64,000 bases of DNA from Roseovarius marisflavi. GTDB lineage: Bacteria; Pseudomonadota; Alphaproteobacteria; Rhodobacterales; Rhodobacteraceae. The notes under the pieces were generated by a model. It was given only the letters and a program-made list of their open reading frames with translations, was not told where the DNA came from and did no database searches. The DNA lies in the NCBI RefSeq assembly GCF_900142625.1, contig NZ_FRBN01000016.1, positions 1 through 64,000 on the forward strand. The letters run 5' to 3'. Of this stretch, positions 1 through 7,890 are shown piece by piece; position 1 is the first letter of the stretch; every line of letters starts with the position of its first letter. The translations under genes and the position numbers were made by a program.

Positions 1-105
1 CTGGGCGTGCTGGACGTCACCCACAAGGGCCTGCATATCGAGGAGCTGGCCCCGGGCGTCACCCGCGAAGACATGATCGCCGCAACCGAGGCGACCATCG
101 TCTGA
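1..105 (+). CDS. scoB: 3-oxoacid CoA-transferase subunit B, C-terminal end (partial)
   Basis: The window opens inside this gene; 34 codons remain before TGA at 103-105. The residues read LGVLDVTHKGLHIEELAPGV then TREDMIAATEATIV, which resembles the end of the B subunit of succinyl-CoA:3-ketoacid CoA transferases. That subunit pairs with subunit A to move CoA between succinyl-CoA and acetoacetate in the cytoplasm. The active site lies outside the window, so the family assignment rests only on this tail. A hairpin terminator follows 39 bp downstream, so this is the last gene of its operon. Confidence 0.72.
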   Translation: MGVLDVTHKGLHIEELAPGVTREDMIAATEATIV

Positions 106-143
106 TCCGACACATTATATATAGGGACCTGTCAGGTGCCTTT

Positions 144-178
144 GGCCGGACCGGGATTTTTCCTGGCCCGGCCTTTTT
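144..178 (+). terminator. Rho-independent terminator after the CoA-transferase gene
   Basis: An imperfect GC-rich hairpin (GGCCGGACCGGG pairs with CCTGGCCCGGCC around an ATTTTT loop, two mismatches) is followed by TTTTT. It lies between the CoA-transferase stop and the convergent transglycosylase gene, so it probably ends the plus-strand transcript. Confidence 0.75.
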
Positions 179-195
179 ATGGCGATGGCACCGAC

Positions 196-1008
196 CTAGT
201 TCATCGCCAGATTAAGAGCGCAGGCATCGGTGATCAATTCGGGCCGTGTTTTGCACAGGCCCCGCGCCACCTCGTAAGCGGCCAGAACCTTAGGCACATA
301 ATCGCGGGTCTCGGCATAGGGCGGCACGCCTTTGTGGGTTTTGACCGCGTTCTCGCCGGCGTTGTATCCGGCGAGCGCCATCAGGGCGTCGCCCTCGAAT
401 TCGCCCAGCAACCAGTCAAGATAGGCCACACCGCCCTTGATGTTCTGATCCGGCAGCATGGCGTCGGTCACGCCAAAGCGGCTGGCGGTGGCCGGCATGA
501 GCTGCATCAGGCCCTGGGCCCCGGCGCCACTGATCGCATCAACGCGCCCGCCTGATTCAACCGCAATCACCGCAAGCACCAAGGCGGGCGACACCCGCGT
601 GCCAATGGTTTCGCGCAGGATATGCCCCCCCTCGGCCAGGGCGATATCCTGCAACACCTGAAGGCGCGGCGCAGTGATCCTCTGGCCACTGGGCGGATTG
701 GTGAGTTGGTCAAAGGCCGCGCGCAAGCGTGCGGGGGCATCTGCACTTAACTCTGGCGGCACCAGATCCCAAAACCAGCTATATGTCGCCGTGCGCGGCA
801 CCGGGGCATCGCCATTCTTCGCGGGTGCCTCTTTGGGGGGAACTTCGCTTTGCGGTTCGATCTGAACATTGATTCGTCGCTTGACCCCAGCGGCGGGCGG
901 CTTCTGACGTTTGAAGGTAAATTCGGGAAATGGCGGCGGATCACCGGCCTGCACCGATAAAGGCCAGACTAGAATCGCGGCGATTCCCAAAAACTTAATG
1001 ATTTTCAT
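196..1008 (-). CDS. Lytic transglycosylase, SLT domain, periplasmic
   Basis: A 270-residue exported protein. Residues 1-21 form a signal peptide ending in VQA. A low-complexity Pro/Lys-rich stretch follows, then a C-terminal SLT (goose-lysozyme-like) domain from about residue 140. The catalytic glutamate is in AVIAVESGG, followed by GAQGLMQLMPATA and ALAGYNAGENAV, which are the standard family motifs. The enzyme cleaves the MurNAc-GlcNAc bond of peptidoglycan to anhydro-MurNAc. It is divergent from the flp pilin across a 357-bp AT-rich region. Because it sits beside a pilus locus it may open the wall for pilus assembly, but that is inference; a general wall-turnover role is equally possible. 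Confidence 0.9.
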   Translation of the reverse strand: MKIIKFLGIAAILVWPLSVQAGDPPPFPEFTFKRQKPPAAGVKRRINVQIEPQSEVPPKEAPAKNGDAPVPRTATYSWFWDLVPPELSADAPARLRAAFDQLTNPPSGQRITAPRLQVLQDIALAEGGHILRETIGTRVSPALVLAVIAVESGGRVDAISGAGAQGLMQLMPATASRFGVTDAMLPDQNIKGGVAYLDWLLGEFEGDALMALAGYNAGENAVKTHKGVPPYAETRDYVPKVLAAYEVARGLCKTRPELITDACALNLAMN

Positions 1009-1365
1009 TGCGGGCTCTGCTCTGCCTCTGATTTATTGGCCACAGTATCGCAAAAGTACCTAATTTAAGCCAGTATTGTATTCGAAAGATCAGCCCTCTT
1101 GGCGTTAATTTCGCCATAATCACTATCGTAAAAGTAGTTTTGCTATTTTTATGAGTTTTAAATTTTTTATATTTCAATGACTTAAATAATTTCTTTCCTA
1201 TTTGTTAATCTTCACAAAAATCGCTTTAATGCTGCCCAAATCCCGCCCGATTTCACTGGCTATATTAACTCATACCACGACGGTAGCCGGCCATTAAAAC
1301 ACGACGGGCCCTACACCGAAGCGGTTGTTTAAACTGAGCAAACTGATCCTTTGGAGGGACACACA
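1009..1365. other. AT-rich divergent intergenic region upstream of the pilin gene
   Basis: No gene is visible. The stretch is clearly richer in A+T than its neighbours and holds the promoters for the minus-strand transglycosylase and the plus-strand pilin. It contains a plausible sigma-70-like promoter (1202-1230), a TTAA-N7-ATAA sequence near 1103 that only weakly recalls a CtrA box, and the pilin ribosome-binding site GGAGGG at 1353-1358. Confidence 0.7.
1202..1230 (+). promoter_or_regulatory. Candidate sigma-70-type promoter for flp
   Basis: TTGTTA (1202-1207) and TTTAAT (1225-1230) are separated by 17 bases and match the consensus hexamers at 4/6 and 5/6 positions. Transcription would begin near 1237, leaving a leader of about 130 nt before the pilin start. 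This is pattern matching only; AT-rich DNA gives such matches by chance. Confidence 0.4.
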
Positions 1366-1566
1366 ATGATTAAATTTTTCAAAAACTTCTCGAAAGACGA
1401 AGACGGTGCCGTAACAGTTGACTGGGTCGTTCTGACCGCAGCCGTTGTTGGTCTGGGTGTTGCTGGTGTGGCTTCGGTCAACAACGGTATCACCGGTCTG
1501 GCAAGTGCGATCGGTAGCGAAATGTCGGGCACGACGGTCACTGATCTGGGCACGCTGGGTCAGTAA
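1366..1566 (+). CDS. flp: Flp/Fap-type type IVb pilin (tad pilus subunit)
   Basis: A 66-residue prepilin that would be the main subunit of the tad pilus. A short basic leader (MIKFFKNFSKDEDG) is followed by a hydrophobic helix beginning AVTVDWVVLTAAVVGLGVAG. The expected cut by the prepilin peptidase is after Gly14. The canonical Flp motif has Glu at mature position 5 and Tyr at 6; here they are Asp19 and Trp20. I chose the ATG at 1366 because GGAGGG lies 7 bases upstream; the in-frame TTG at 1351 overlaps that site. A very strong hairpin follows the gene, and cpaB is next. Confidence 0.88.
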   Translation: MIKFFKNFSKDEDGAVTVDWVVLTAAVVGLGVAGVASVNNGITGLASAIGSEMSGTTVTDLGTLGQ

Positions 1567-1604
1567 TTCGACCCAGGTCCGGCCCCGCCGGACCACCCCC
1601 AATA

Positions 1605-1638
1605 CCAATGGCCACGGATGCAAATCCGTGGCCATTGG
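1605..1638 (+). terminator. Perfect 15-bp hairpin with a GCAA loop after flp
   Basis: CCAATGGCCACGGAT and ATCCGTGGCCATTGG form a perfect 15-bp stem around GCAA, a GNRA tetraloop. No T-run follows, so it is not a textbook Rho-independent terminator. It lies between the short pilin gene and cpaB and could stabilise the 3' end of an abundant pilin mRNA or partly block read-through, which would raise pilin output over the machinery genes. The stem is seen; the role is inferred. Confidence 0.7.
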
Positions 1639-1788
1639 CGCATCTGACACTCACCCGGCAAGCCCATCCCAGTGAATGAGCGCGAGATCGCCGCCCTGCG
1701 TCCCTGTTTTTGACACAATCCCCCGATATTCAGAACTTTGATTTCGGTGACATCACCGGACAACAGGTTTCGACGGAAAGGAAACACC

Positions 1789-2658
1789 ATGCGTTTGGTA
1801 TTCGGATTGGTACTCATGCTCGGCCTTGGGCTTGCGGGCTTTGCCGTATACATGGCCAAATCATATATTCAGGGCTATCAGACCCAACTGGCGCTGGAAC
1901 GCAAGCAACGCGCGCCAAACATTGAAACAGTTGACGTCTACGTTGTCACCCGCCCGGTAAAGTATGGCGAGCCACTGGATAAAACCGCTGTTCGCCTGGC
2001 CGCCTTCCCCAAGGAAACGCTTCCAGAGGGGGCGTTCACCTCGCCCGAAGACCTGTTCCCGCAAGGCGAAGACACGCCGCGCACCGTTCTTCGCGGTATG
2101 GAAACCAACGAGATTGTTCTCGCCGTCAAAGTAACCGAACCGGGCAAAGCAGTCGGCATCACATCACAGCTTGAACGCGGCATGCGTGCCTTTGCGATCA
2201 AAGTGGACGTGACAAGCGGCGTATCAGGGTTTTTGCGCCCCGGTGACACGGTCGACATCTACTGGACCGGCAGCGTCGGATCGAGCGATTTGCGGACCGC
2301 AGAGAATTCAAGAGGCGATGTGACCAAGCTGATTGAAACAGGTGTCAAGCTGATCGCTGTAGATCAGGTCACAAATAGCGACATGACCGAAACCACAATT
2401 GCGCGCACGGTCACGGCCGCGGTTCGCCCGCAACAGGTTGCCGCCCTTGCACAGGCCCAATCCTCGGGGCGCCTCTCTTTGTCGCTTGTCGGCGCGCTTG
2501 ATGACACGGTCGCCGAAGCGGTCGAAGTTGACCAGACACGTCTCTTGGGCATCACCGCCAAAGCGGTGGAAAAGCAAGCCCCGGTCGAAGAGAGCTGCAC
2601 CATTCGCACCCGCCGCGGCGCTGAGGTGATCGTAACCGCAATTCCCTGCACCAATTAA
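1789..2658 (+). CDS. cpaB: CpaB/RcpC, tad pilus assembly protein with SAF domain
   Basis: A 289-residue protein of the CpaB/RcpC family, a periplasmic component of the tad secretin complex. It begins with a single membrane anchor (MRLVFGLVLMLGLGLAGFAVY) and then a SAF-like domain: VVTRPVKYGEPLDKTAVRLA and the region around RGMRAFAIKVD, followed by GFLRPGDTVDIYWTG. The C-terminal part holds TVTAAVRPQQVAALAQAQ. The start at 1789 has GGAAAGGA 6-13 bases upstream; an ATG at 1738 in the same frame lacks a good site and would add a non-hydrophobic tail. A strong terminator-like hairpin follows before cpaC. Confidence 0.92.
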   Translation: MRLVFGLVLMLGLGLAGFAVYMAKSYIQGYQTQLALERKQRAPNIETVDVYVVTRPVKYGEPLDKTAVRLAAFPKETLPEGAFTSPEDLFPQGEDTPRTVLRGMETNEIVLAVKVTEPGKAVGITSQLERGMRAFAIKVDVTSGVSGFLRPGDTVDIYWTGSVGSSDLRTAENSRGDVTKLIETGVKLIAVDQVTNSDMTETTIARTVTAAVRPQQVAALAQAQSSGRLSLSLVGALDDTVAEAVEVDQTRLLGITAKAVEKQAPVEESCTIRTRRGAEVIVTAIPCTN

Positions 2659-2676
2659 GCCAGGCAAATACGAATC

Positions 2677-2709
2677 AAAAAGGGCATCCCGGCAGGGGTG
2701 CCCTTTTTT
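2677..2709 (+). terminator. Rho-independent terminator between cpaB and cpaC
   Basis: AAAAAGGGCATCCC and GGGGTGCCCTTTTTT pair around GGCA, one G-T pair in the stem, with the T-run as part of the right arm. The A/T symmetry lets it work on both strands. Its place inside the tad locus implies that cpaC has its own promoter in 2710-2855 or that termination is partial. Confidence 0.8.
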
Positions 2710-2855
2710 GCTTGTCGCAGCTATTTCGTCACAGCGCGGATAAATCTGAATAAAAACGCATTGATTCTTGAAAAAAAAACCGAACTGCCGCAAAGTGTCT
2801 GGAAGCACGGGCATCAAGACCCGATTAATGAGGCGTGATCGGAAAGGCAGGTCAC

Positions 2856-4271
2856 ATGAAAATTACGAGCTACTTATGGGCGGCTGTCGCCGGGCTCTCC
2901 TTTGCAGTGGGCCCTGTTGTGCCCGCCGCACAGGCCGAGTCCCTCCGAGTGGTGCGCAACGGAACCGGCAGCAATCTGAGTGTACCGATGAACAGGGCCA
3001 TCGTCGTGGAAAGCGACGTGCCCTTTGCCGAACTCAGCATTGCAAATCCGGCTATTGCCGATATTTCAACCTTGTCGGACCGCTCCATCTACGTGTTGGG
3101 CAAGTCGCCGGGGCGGACAACGCTTACTCTTCTGGACGGCACCGGGCGGCTAATCACCAATATCGACGTGCACGTCAGCGCCGATATTTCTGAATTCAAA
3201 GAACGTCTGCGCCAGATTTTGCCGGGCGAAGCGATCGAGGTGCGTACCGCCAATGACGGGATCGTCATGTCGGGCACCGTATCAAGCATCTCGCGCATGG
3301 AGCGCGCGCTTGATCTTGCCGAACGTTATGCCCCCGAACGGGTGTCGAACCTGATGGCGGTTTCGGGAAAACAGCAAGTCATGCTGAAGGTTCGGTTTGC
3401 CGAGATGCAGCGCAGCGTTTCAAAGGCGCTGTCAAGCTCGCTGTCGATTGATGCACGTGGTGGCGGGCTTGGGGTTATTGGCGGCACCAACACCACAAAT
3501 ACACAAGGCGGAATCCTTAACACACTGACCGGTGCCGTTCCGGGCGAAAGCGAGAAGAACGCCGCGTTTGCCTTTGGGTTTGATGTGGGGTCCGTCGAAG
3601 TCGGTATCTTGCTGGAAGCTCTGGAAACCAAGGGCATGGTGCGCACACTGGCCGAGCCGAACCTGACCGCATTGTCGGGCCAGGAAGCCACGTTTTTGGC
3701 CGGTGGCGAATTTCCCGTGCCAGTGCCACAGGATAGCGACACGACCACGATCGAATACAAGCCCTTTGGGGTCGAGCTGAACTTTGTGCCGCGCGTTGTT
3801 GAAGACGGGATCATCAATCTTGAGCTGGCCGCCGCAGTATCCTCGCTTGATACGGCCAATGGTCTTGTTGCCAACGATCTGATCGTGCCGGCCTTCCGAC
3901 GCCGCGACACTTCGACGACAGTGGTGCTGCGTGACGGCGACAGCTTTGCAGTTGCCGGGCTGTTGCAGGACGATTTCCGCGATAATAACGGTCAGGTGCC
4001 GTGGTTGGGCGACATTCCCATTCTGGGCTCCCTGTTCCGCAGCGCCGATTATCAGCGCTCGCAAACCGAGCTTGTTATCATCGTATCGGCTCATTTGGTA
4101 TCCCCGACACGTGGCGAGGCGCTTGCCCTGCCCACCGATCGGGTCCAGATTCCGAGCGAGAAAGACCTGTTTCTCAATGGCCGCGTCGCAAAGGACCAGA
4201 AATCTAAAGGACCGGCTGGCGAAGTTGCCAAGCAGGATTTCAGCGGCTCTTACGGCTATGTCATGGATTGA
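2856..4271 (+). CDS. cpaC: CpaC/RcpA, outer-membrane secretin of the tad pilus
   Basis: A 471-residue exported secretin that would form the outer-membrane pore for the tad pilus. It has a signal peptide (about residues 1-27, ending PAAQA), an N-terminal pilus-secretin domain with SLRVVRNGTGSNLSVPMNRA, a BON-like segment (about 105-165), and a C-terminal secretin domain with VGILLEALETKGMVRTLAEP, SGQEATFLAGGEFPVPVPQ and VPWLGDIPILGSLFRS, the last being the secretin signature. Start ATG 2856 is preceded by GGAAAGGCAGG; an upstream GTG at 2835 in frame is less likely. The gene ends 16 bp before the OmpA-type lipoprotein. Confidence 0.94.
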   Translation: MKITSYLWAAVAGLSFAVGPVVPAAQAESLRVVRNGTGSNLSVPMNRAIVVESDVPFAELSIANPAIADISTLSDRSIYVLGKSPGRTTLTLLDGTGRLITNIDVHVSADISEFKERLRQILPGEAIEVRTANDGIVMSGTVSSISRMERALDLAERYAPERVSNLMAVSGKQQVMLKVRFAEMQRSVSKALSSSLSIDARGGGLGVIGGTNTTNTQGGILNTLTGAVPGESEKNAAFAFGFDVGSVEVGILLEALETKGMVRTLAEPNLTALSGQEATFLAGGEFPVPVPQDSDTTTIEYKPFGVELNFVPRVVEDGIINLELAAAVSSLDTANGLVANDLIVPAFRRRDTSTTVVLRDGDSFAVAGLLQDDFRDNNGQVPWLGDIPILGSLFRSADYQRSQTELVIIVSAHLVSPTRGEALALPTDRVQIPSEKDLFLNGRVAKDQKSKGPAGEVAKQDFSGSYGYVMD

Positions 4272-4287
4272 TCGAAAGGCTGGGGCA

Positions 4288-4935
4288 ATGAAACATCTTA
4301 TAGCAATCGCAGGTCTCGTCGCCGCCTCTGCCTGTTCACAACAGGGCGACGTGTACCGCTCATACAGTGAAGCTGGCTCCTTGGTGGATGGCGGTAACTT
4401 TGGCGAAGCCAATATGAACAACCACTTGGTCATGACCGGCGAGAAAAGCTATGTCTACGACCTCTCGAACCGATTTTCCAATGAGGTGCTGAGCACTGTC
4501 AACTTTGCCTTCAACTCGGCACAGCTTGACAATGGTGCGCGTGACACCCTGCGCGAACAGGCCAATTGGATCCGCCAGTTTCCCGAAGTGCGTTTTCGGG
4601 TTTACGGCCACACCGACGCAGTGGGATCGAACCGGTATAACAAAACTCTTGGCATGCGCCGCGCGCAGGCGGTGGTGTCCTTCCTGTCGTCCCAGGGCAT
4701 TAGCCGCTCTCGCCTAGAAGCTGTTGTATCCTTTGGCGAGACACAGCCGCTGATCGTGACGCAGGGCCGCGAACGTCGCAACCGGCGGACCGTAACCGAA
4801 GTGTCAGGTTTTGTCGGGTCGGATCCGATTATGATGGACGGTAAATATGCCGAGGTGGTTTACCGCGAATACATCAATAGCGCCGTACCCAAATCTGCCC
4901 TCACGGTGGTTAGCGACGGCGGCAGCAGCGAGTAA
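4288..4935 (+). CDS. OmpA-family lipoprotein of the tad locus
   Basis: A 215-residue lipoprotein. The leader MKHLIAIAGLVAASAC is a type II signal with the lipid-bearing Cys16. The C-terminal half is an OmpA/MotB peptidoglycan-binding domain: VNFAFNSAQLDNGARDTL, then FRVYGHTDAVGSNRYNKTLG with the GHTD core, and RRAQAVVSFLSSQGIS. Such proteins sit at this place in alphaproteobacterial tad loci and are thought to tie the secretin to the cell wall. The start follows GGCTGGGGC and gives the lipobox; a longer in-frame extension upstream is inside cpaC and not credible. Confidence 0.9.
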   Translation: MKHLIAIAGLVAASACSQQGDVYRSYSEAGSLVDGGNFGEANMNNHLVMTGEKSYVYDLSNRFSNEVLSTVNFAFNSAQLDNGARDTLREQANWIRQFPEVRFRVYGHTDAVGSNRYNKTLGMRRAQAVVSFLSSQGISRSRLEAVVSFGETQPLIVTQGRERRNRRTVTEVSGFVGSDPIMMDGKYAEVVYREYINSAVPKSALTVVSDGGSSE

Positions 4936-4980
4936 CGGTATACCGCAATTCTCCCTGTTCGGCATAGCCGGGCCAACTGA

Positions 4981-5007
4981 AACCCGCCCGAATTGGGCGG
5001 GTTTTTT
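4981..5007 (+). terminator. Rho-independent terminator after the OmpA-type lipoprotein
   Basis: AACCCGCCC and GGGCGGGTT form a perfect 9-bp stem around GAATT followed by a run of Ts to 5007. It splits the locus into cpaB/cpaC/OmpA and cpaE onward, so cpaE probably has a promoter within 5008-5189. Confidence 0.9.
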
Positions 5008-5189
5008 GTGTCTTAAGACCGCACAATTACGATCTTTTGGCCTAAATGTCGCCAAGATTTGCAGCCATCTTCAGTCAGTAATGAGCGTTCCCAGAAAGAT
5101 GGGGCGCCACGCAGATCTCATGGCTTTGCCATGTCTCGCGGGCAATTCCGCGAGCCCTGCATGGCGATGGCAGTAACAGGACCGATTAA

Positions 5190-6425
5190 ATGAGCAGCAT
5201 TGTGCTAAAACAACCCGAACCCAGCCCGATCATCGCCTGCACAATCAGTCGCGACGTGCAGAATTTCGACCTTTTGATTGAAGATATGGAAACCACCCTT
5301 GGCGAAAACTGGGGTGACCTTGGATTTGCCGAGGCTTTGGCCTTTCTCAATCAACCCGAAGCCGATTCTCTGGAGTTTGTGGCCGTTGCCATCGACGAAA
5401 CCGACGAGGATGACCTCGTCATGTTGGGCGAAATCATCAGCCTCGCCAAGAAAAAGGGCATTAAAGTCATCTTAATCGCCGAAGATGTCAGCCCGGCGGC
5501 CCTGCATCAGCTGCTGCGTCAGGGAGCCGATGAATTTGTGCCCTACCCGCTGCCGGAAAACGAATTGAAATCCGCTATCGAGCGCCTGCAGAAATCCGAA
5601 CCGGCAGCGCCAAGCGCAGCCCCGGTTGCGATTGACCGCGCAACCGAGGGCACCGGCGTTCTTTTGGCCGTGCAGGGTCTGGCCGGGGGCACCGGGGCGA
5701 CGACGCTTGCGGTCAATCTCGCTTGGGAGTTGGCGAATGTCGAAAAAGCGAATCCCCCCAAAGTTTGCCTGTTGGACTTCAGCCTGCAATTCGGATCGGC
5801 CGCGACCTTCCTTGATCTGCCGCGCCGCGAGGTTGTGTTTGACATGTGGTCGGACACGGACGCCATGGATGACGATGTCTTCCGTCAGGCGCTTGTGTGC
5901 TTTGAGGAAAAGCTTTGGGTGTTGACCGCGCCCAAGGACATAATTCCGCTGGACATGGTCACATCTGAGGATGTCAACAAAGTGCTTGAAGTCGCGCGGC
6001 GGCATTTCGATTATGTGATCGTCGACATGCCCACCACACTGGTGCAATGGACCGAAGCGGTGTTGAACGCCTCGCAAATCTATTTTTCAACCGTCGAGCT
6101 GGATATGCGCTCGGCGCAAAACGCGCTGCGAATGAAGCGCGCGCTGCAATCAGAAGAATTGCCGGTTGAAAAACTGCGGTTCTGCCTGAACCGGGCCCCG
6201 AAATTCACCGATCTGAACGGCAAAAGCCGGGTGAAACGCATGGCCGAGAGCCTCGAAATCAGTATTGACCTATTATTGCCAGATGGTGGGCGGGCGGTTT
6301 GCCAAAGCTCGGATCACGGCCTGCCACTTGCCTCTGCGGCGGCCAAGAATCCGTTACGTCGAGAAATTTCCAAACTGGCCAACTCTTTGCATGAGCTGGG
6401 TAAAAGCGACGCAGAAGCCGCATAG
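5190..6425 (+). CDS. cpaE: CpaE/TadZ, MinD/ParA-like localisation ATPase of the tad pilus
   Basis: A 411-residue cytoplasmic protein. Residues about 15-135 form a receiver-like (atypical response-regulator) domain with LAKKKGIKVILIAEDVS and RQGADEFVPYPLPENEL. Residues from about 155 are a MinD/ParA-type ATPase with the P-loop region GLAGGTGATT (about 165-174), then VCLLDFSLQFGSAATFLDLP and YVIVDMPTTLVQWTEAVL. The invariant lysine of the deviant Walker A motif (KGG..GK) is not present here, as in other TadZ proteins, so ATP hydrolysis may be weak. TadZ proteins set the cellular position of the pilus machine. Confidence 0.9.
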   Translation: MSSIVLKQPEPSPIIACTISRDVQNFDLLIEDMETTLGENWGDLGFAEALAFLNQPEADSLEFVAVAIDETDEDDLVMLGEIISLAKKKGIKVILIAEDVSPAALHQLLRQGADEFVPYPLPENELKSAIERLQKSEPAAPSAAPVAIDRATEGTGVLLAVQGLAGGTGATTLAVNLAWELANVEKANPPKVCLLDFSLQFGSAATFLDLPRREVVFDMWSDTDAMDDDVFRQALVCFEEKLWVLTAPKDIIPLDMVTSEDVNKVLEVARRHFDYVIVDMPTTLVQWTEAVLNASQIYFSTVELDMRSAQNALRMKRALQSEELPVEKLRFCLNRAPKFTDLNGKSRVKRMAESLEISIDLLLPDGGRAVCQSSDHGLPLASAAAKNPLRREISKLANSLHELGKSDAEAA

Positions 6426-6442
6426 AAAAGGGTCTGAAACCA

Positions 6443-7885
6443 ATGTTTTCCCGTTATAAAAAACCTGCGGCAACCAAGGCCGGCACCAATTTGAAACCCG
6501 TCGAAGAACCCAGGACCGCGCCAATCGAAGACGCGGCTTCGGTGATGTCGTTTCGCAAACCTTTGCCAGTGGCGCCCGCCGCCGCTGTCGGCGCGGATAA
6601 AGAACGCAAGCGCAAGGACCGGATCAGCGAGATCAAGATCGAACTGCACCGCGCGCTTCTCGACAACCTCAACCTTGCCGCGCTTGATACCGCGACAGAG
6701 GATGACCTGCGCGCCGAAATAAGCTCGATCGCGAGGGAAATTCTTGAGGAAAAAGGCATCGTCCTCAACCGCGAGGATCGCGTGACCCTCACGCAGGAGC
6801 TTTATGACGAGGTCAAAGGCCTTGGCCCGCTTGAAACGCTGCTGAAAGACGACACGGTCAACGATATTCTCGTCAATGGCCCGCATCAGATTTTCGTGGA
6901 ACGCGCCGGCATCCTGAGCCTGAGCGATGTGACCTTCAAAGATGAAAAGCATCTGATGCGGATCATCGACAAGATCGTTTCGGCAGTGGGTCGGCGGGTG
7001 GATGAATCCAACCCCTACGTTGACGCCCGTCTTGCCGATGGATCGCGTTTCAACGCCATGGTGCCGCCGGTTGCGGTCGACGGAAGCCTGGTGTCGATTC
7101 GGAAATTCAAGAAGGACAAGCTTGGCATCGACGATCTGGTCAGATTCGGCGCCTTCTCGGAAGAGATGGCCGCCTATTTACAGGCCGCTGTTGCCACCCG
7201 CCTCAACGTGATCGTGTCCGGCGGGACCGGCTCTGGTAAAACGACCACGCTGAACGCCCTGTCGTCCTTCATCGACAATGACGAACGCATTCTGACCATC
7301 GAAGACACCGCCGAACTTCAACTGCAACAAATCCACGTAGGACGGATGGAAAGCCGCCCGCCCAACGTGGAAGGCAAAGGCGAGGTTTCGCCCCGCGACT
7401 GCTTGAAGAACGCCCTGCGGATGCGCCCGGACCGGATCATCGTGGGGGAAACGCGCGGCGAAGAGGTGATTGACATGTTGCAGGCCATGAACACCGGCCA
7501 CGACGGATCAATGACCACGATCCACGCCAACAACCCCCGCGACGGCATCAGCCGCCTGGAAAACATGGTCGCCATGGCCGGGATCGAAATGCCGCTCAAG
7601 GCCGTGCGCTCTCAGATCGCCTCGGCTGTGAACCTGATCGTTCAGGCCAGCCGCCTTCAGGACGGCTCGCGCCGGATGACCTCGATCACCGAAATAACCG
7701 GGATGGAAGGCGATGTGATCTCGATGCAGGAAATCTTCCGTTTCCAGCGCGTCGGCCTGAGCCCGGACAACAAGATCATCGGCCATTTTACCGGCACTGG
7801 CGTGCGCTCGAACTTTACAGAGCGGTTCCGCCTGTGGGGTTATGACCTTCCGCCTCATATCTTTGAACCCATCGCAGCGGAGTAA
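6443..7885 (+). CDS. cpaF: CpaF/TadA, secretion ATPase of the tad pilus
   Basis: A 480-residue hexameric ATPase that would power pilus extension and probably retraction. The N-terminal 110 residues are charged and family-specific. The T2SSE-type ATPase core follows: [36 protein letters not shown], Walker [10 protein letters not shown] (about 259-267), Asp box [10 protein letters not shown], Walker [17 protein letters not shown] and the His box [17 protein letters not shown]. All catalytic motifs are intact. It starts 17 bp after cpaE and ends 5 bp before tadB, so the four genes cpaE-cpaF-tadB-tadC look like one operon. Confidence 0.96.
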   Translation: MFSRYKKPAATKAGTNLKPVEEPRTAPIEDAASVMSFRKPLPVAPAAAVGADKERKRKDRISEIKIELHRALLDNLNLAALDTATEDDLRAEISSIAREILEEKGIVLNREDRVTLTQELYDEVKGLGPLETLLKDDTVNDILVNGPHQIFVERAGILSLSDVTFKDEKHLMRIIDKIVSAVGRRVDESNPYVDARLADGSRFNAMVPPVAVDGSLVSIRKFKKDKLGIDDLVRFGAFSEEMAAYLQAAVATRLNVIVSGGTGSGKTTTLNALSSFIDNDERILTIEDTAELQLQQIHVGRMESRPPNVEGKGEVSPRDCLKNALRMRPDRIIVGETRGEEVIDMLQAMNTGHDGSMTTIHANNPRDGISRLENMVAMAGIEMPLKAVRSQIASAVNLIVQASRLQDGSRRMTSITEITGMEGDVISMQEIFRFQRVGLSPDNKIIGHFTGTGVRSNFTERFRLWGYDLPPHIFEPIAAE

Positions 7886-7890
7886 CGCAG

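Noticed and set aside
1100-1120. TTAA-N7-ATAA as a CtrA binding site
   Set aside because: The second half-site deviates from TTAA and there is only one such sequence, so the match is too weak.
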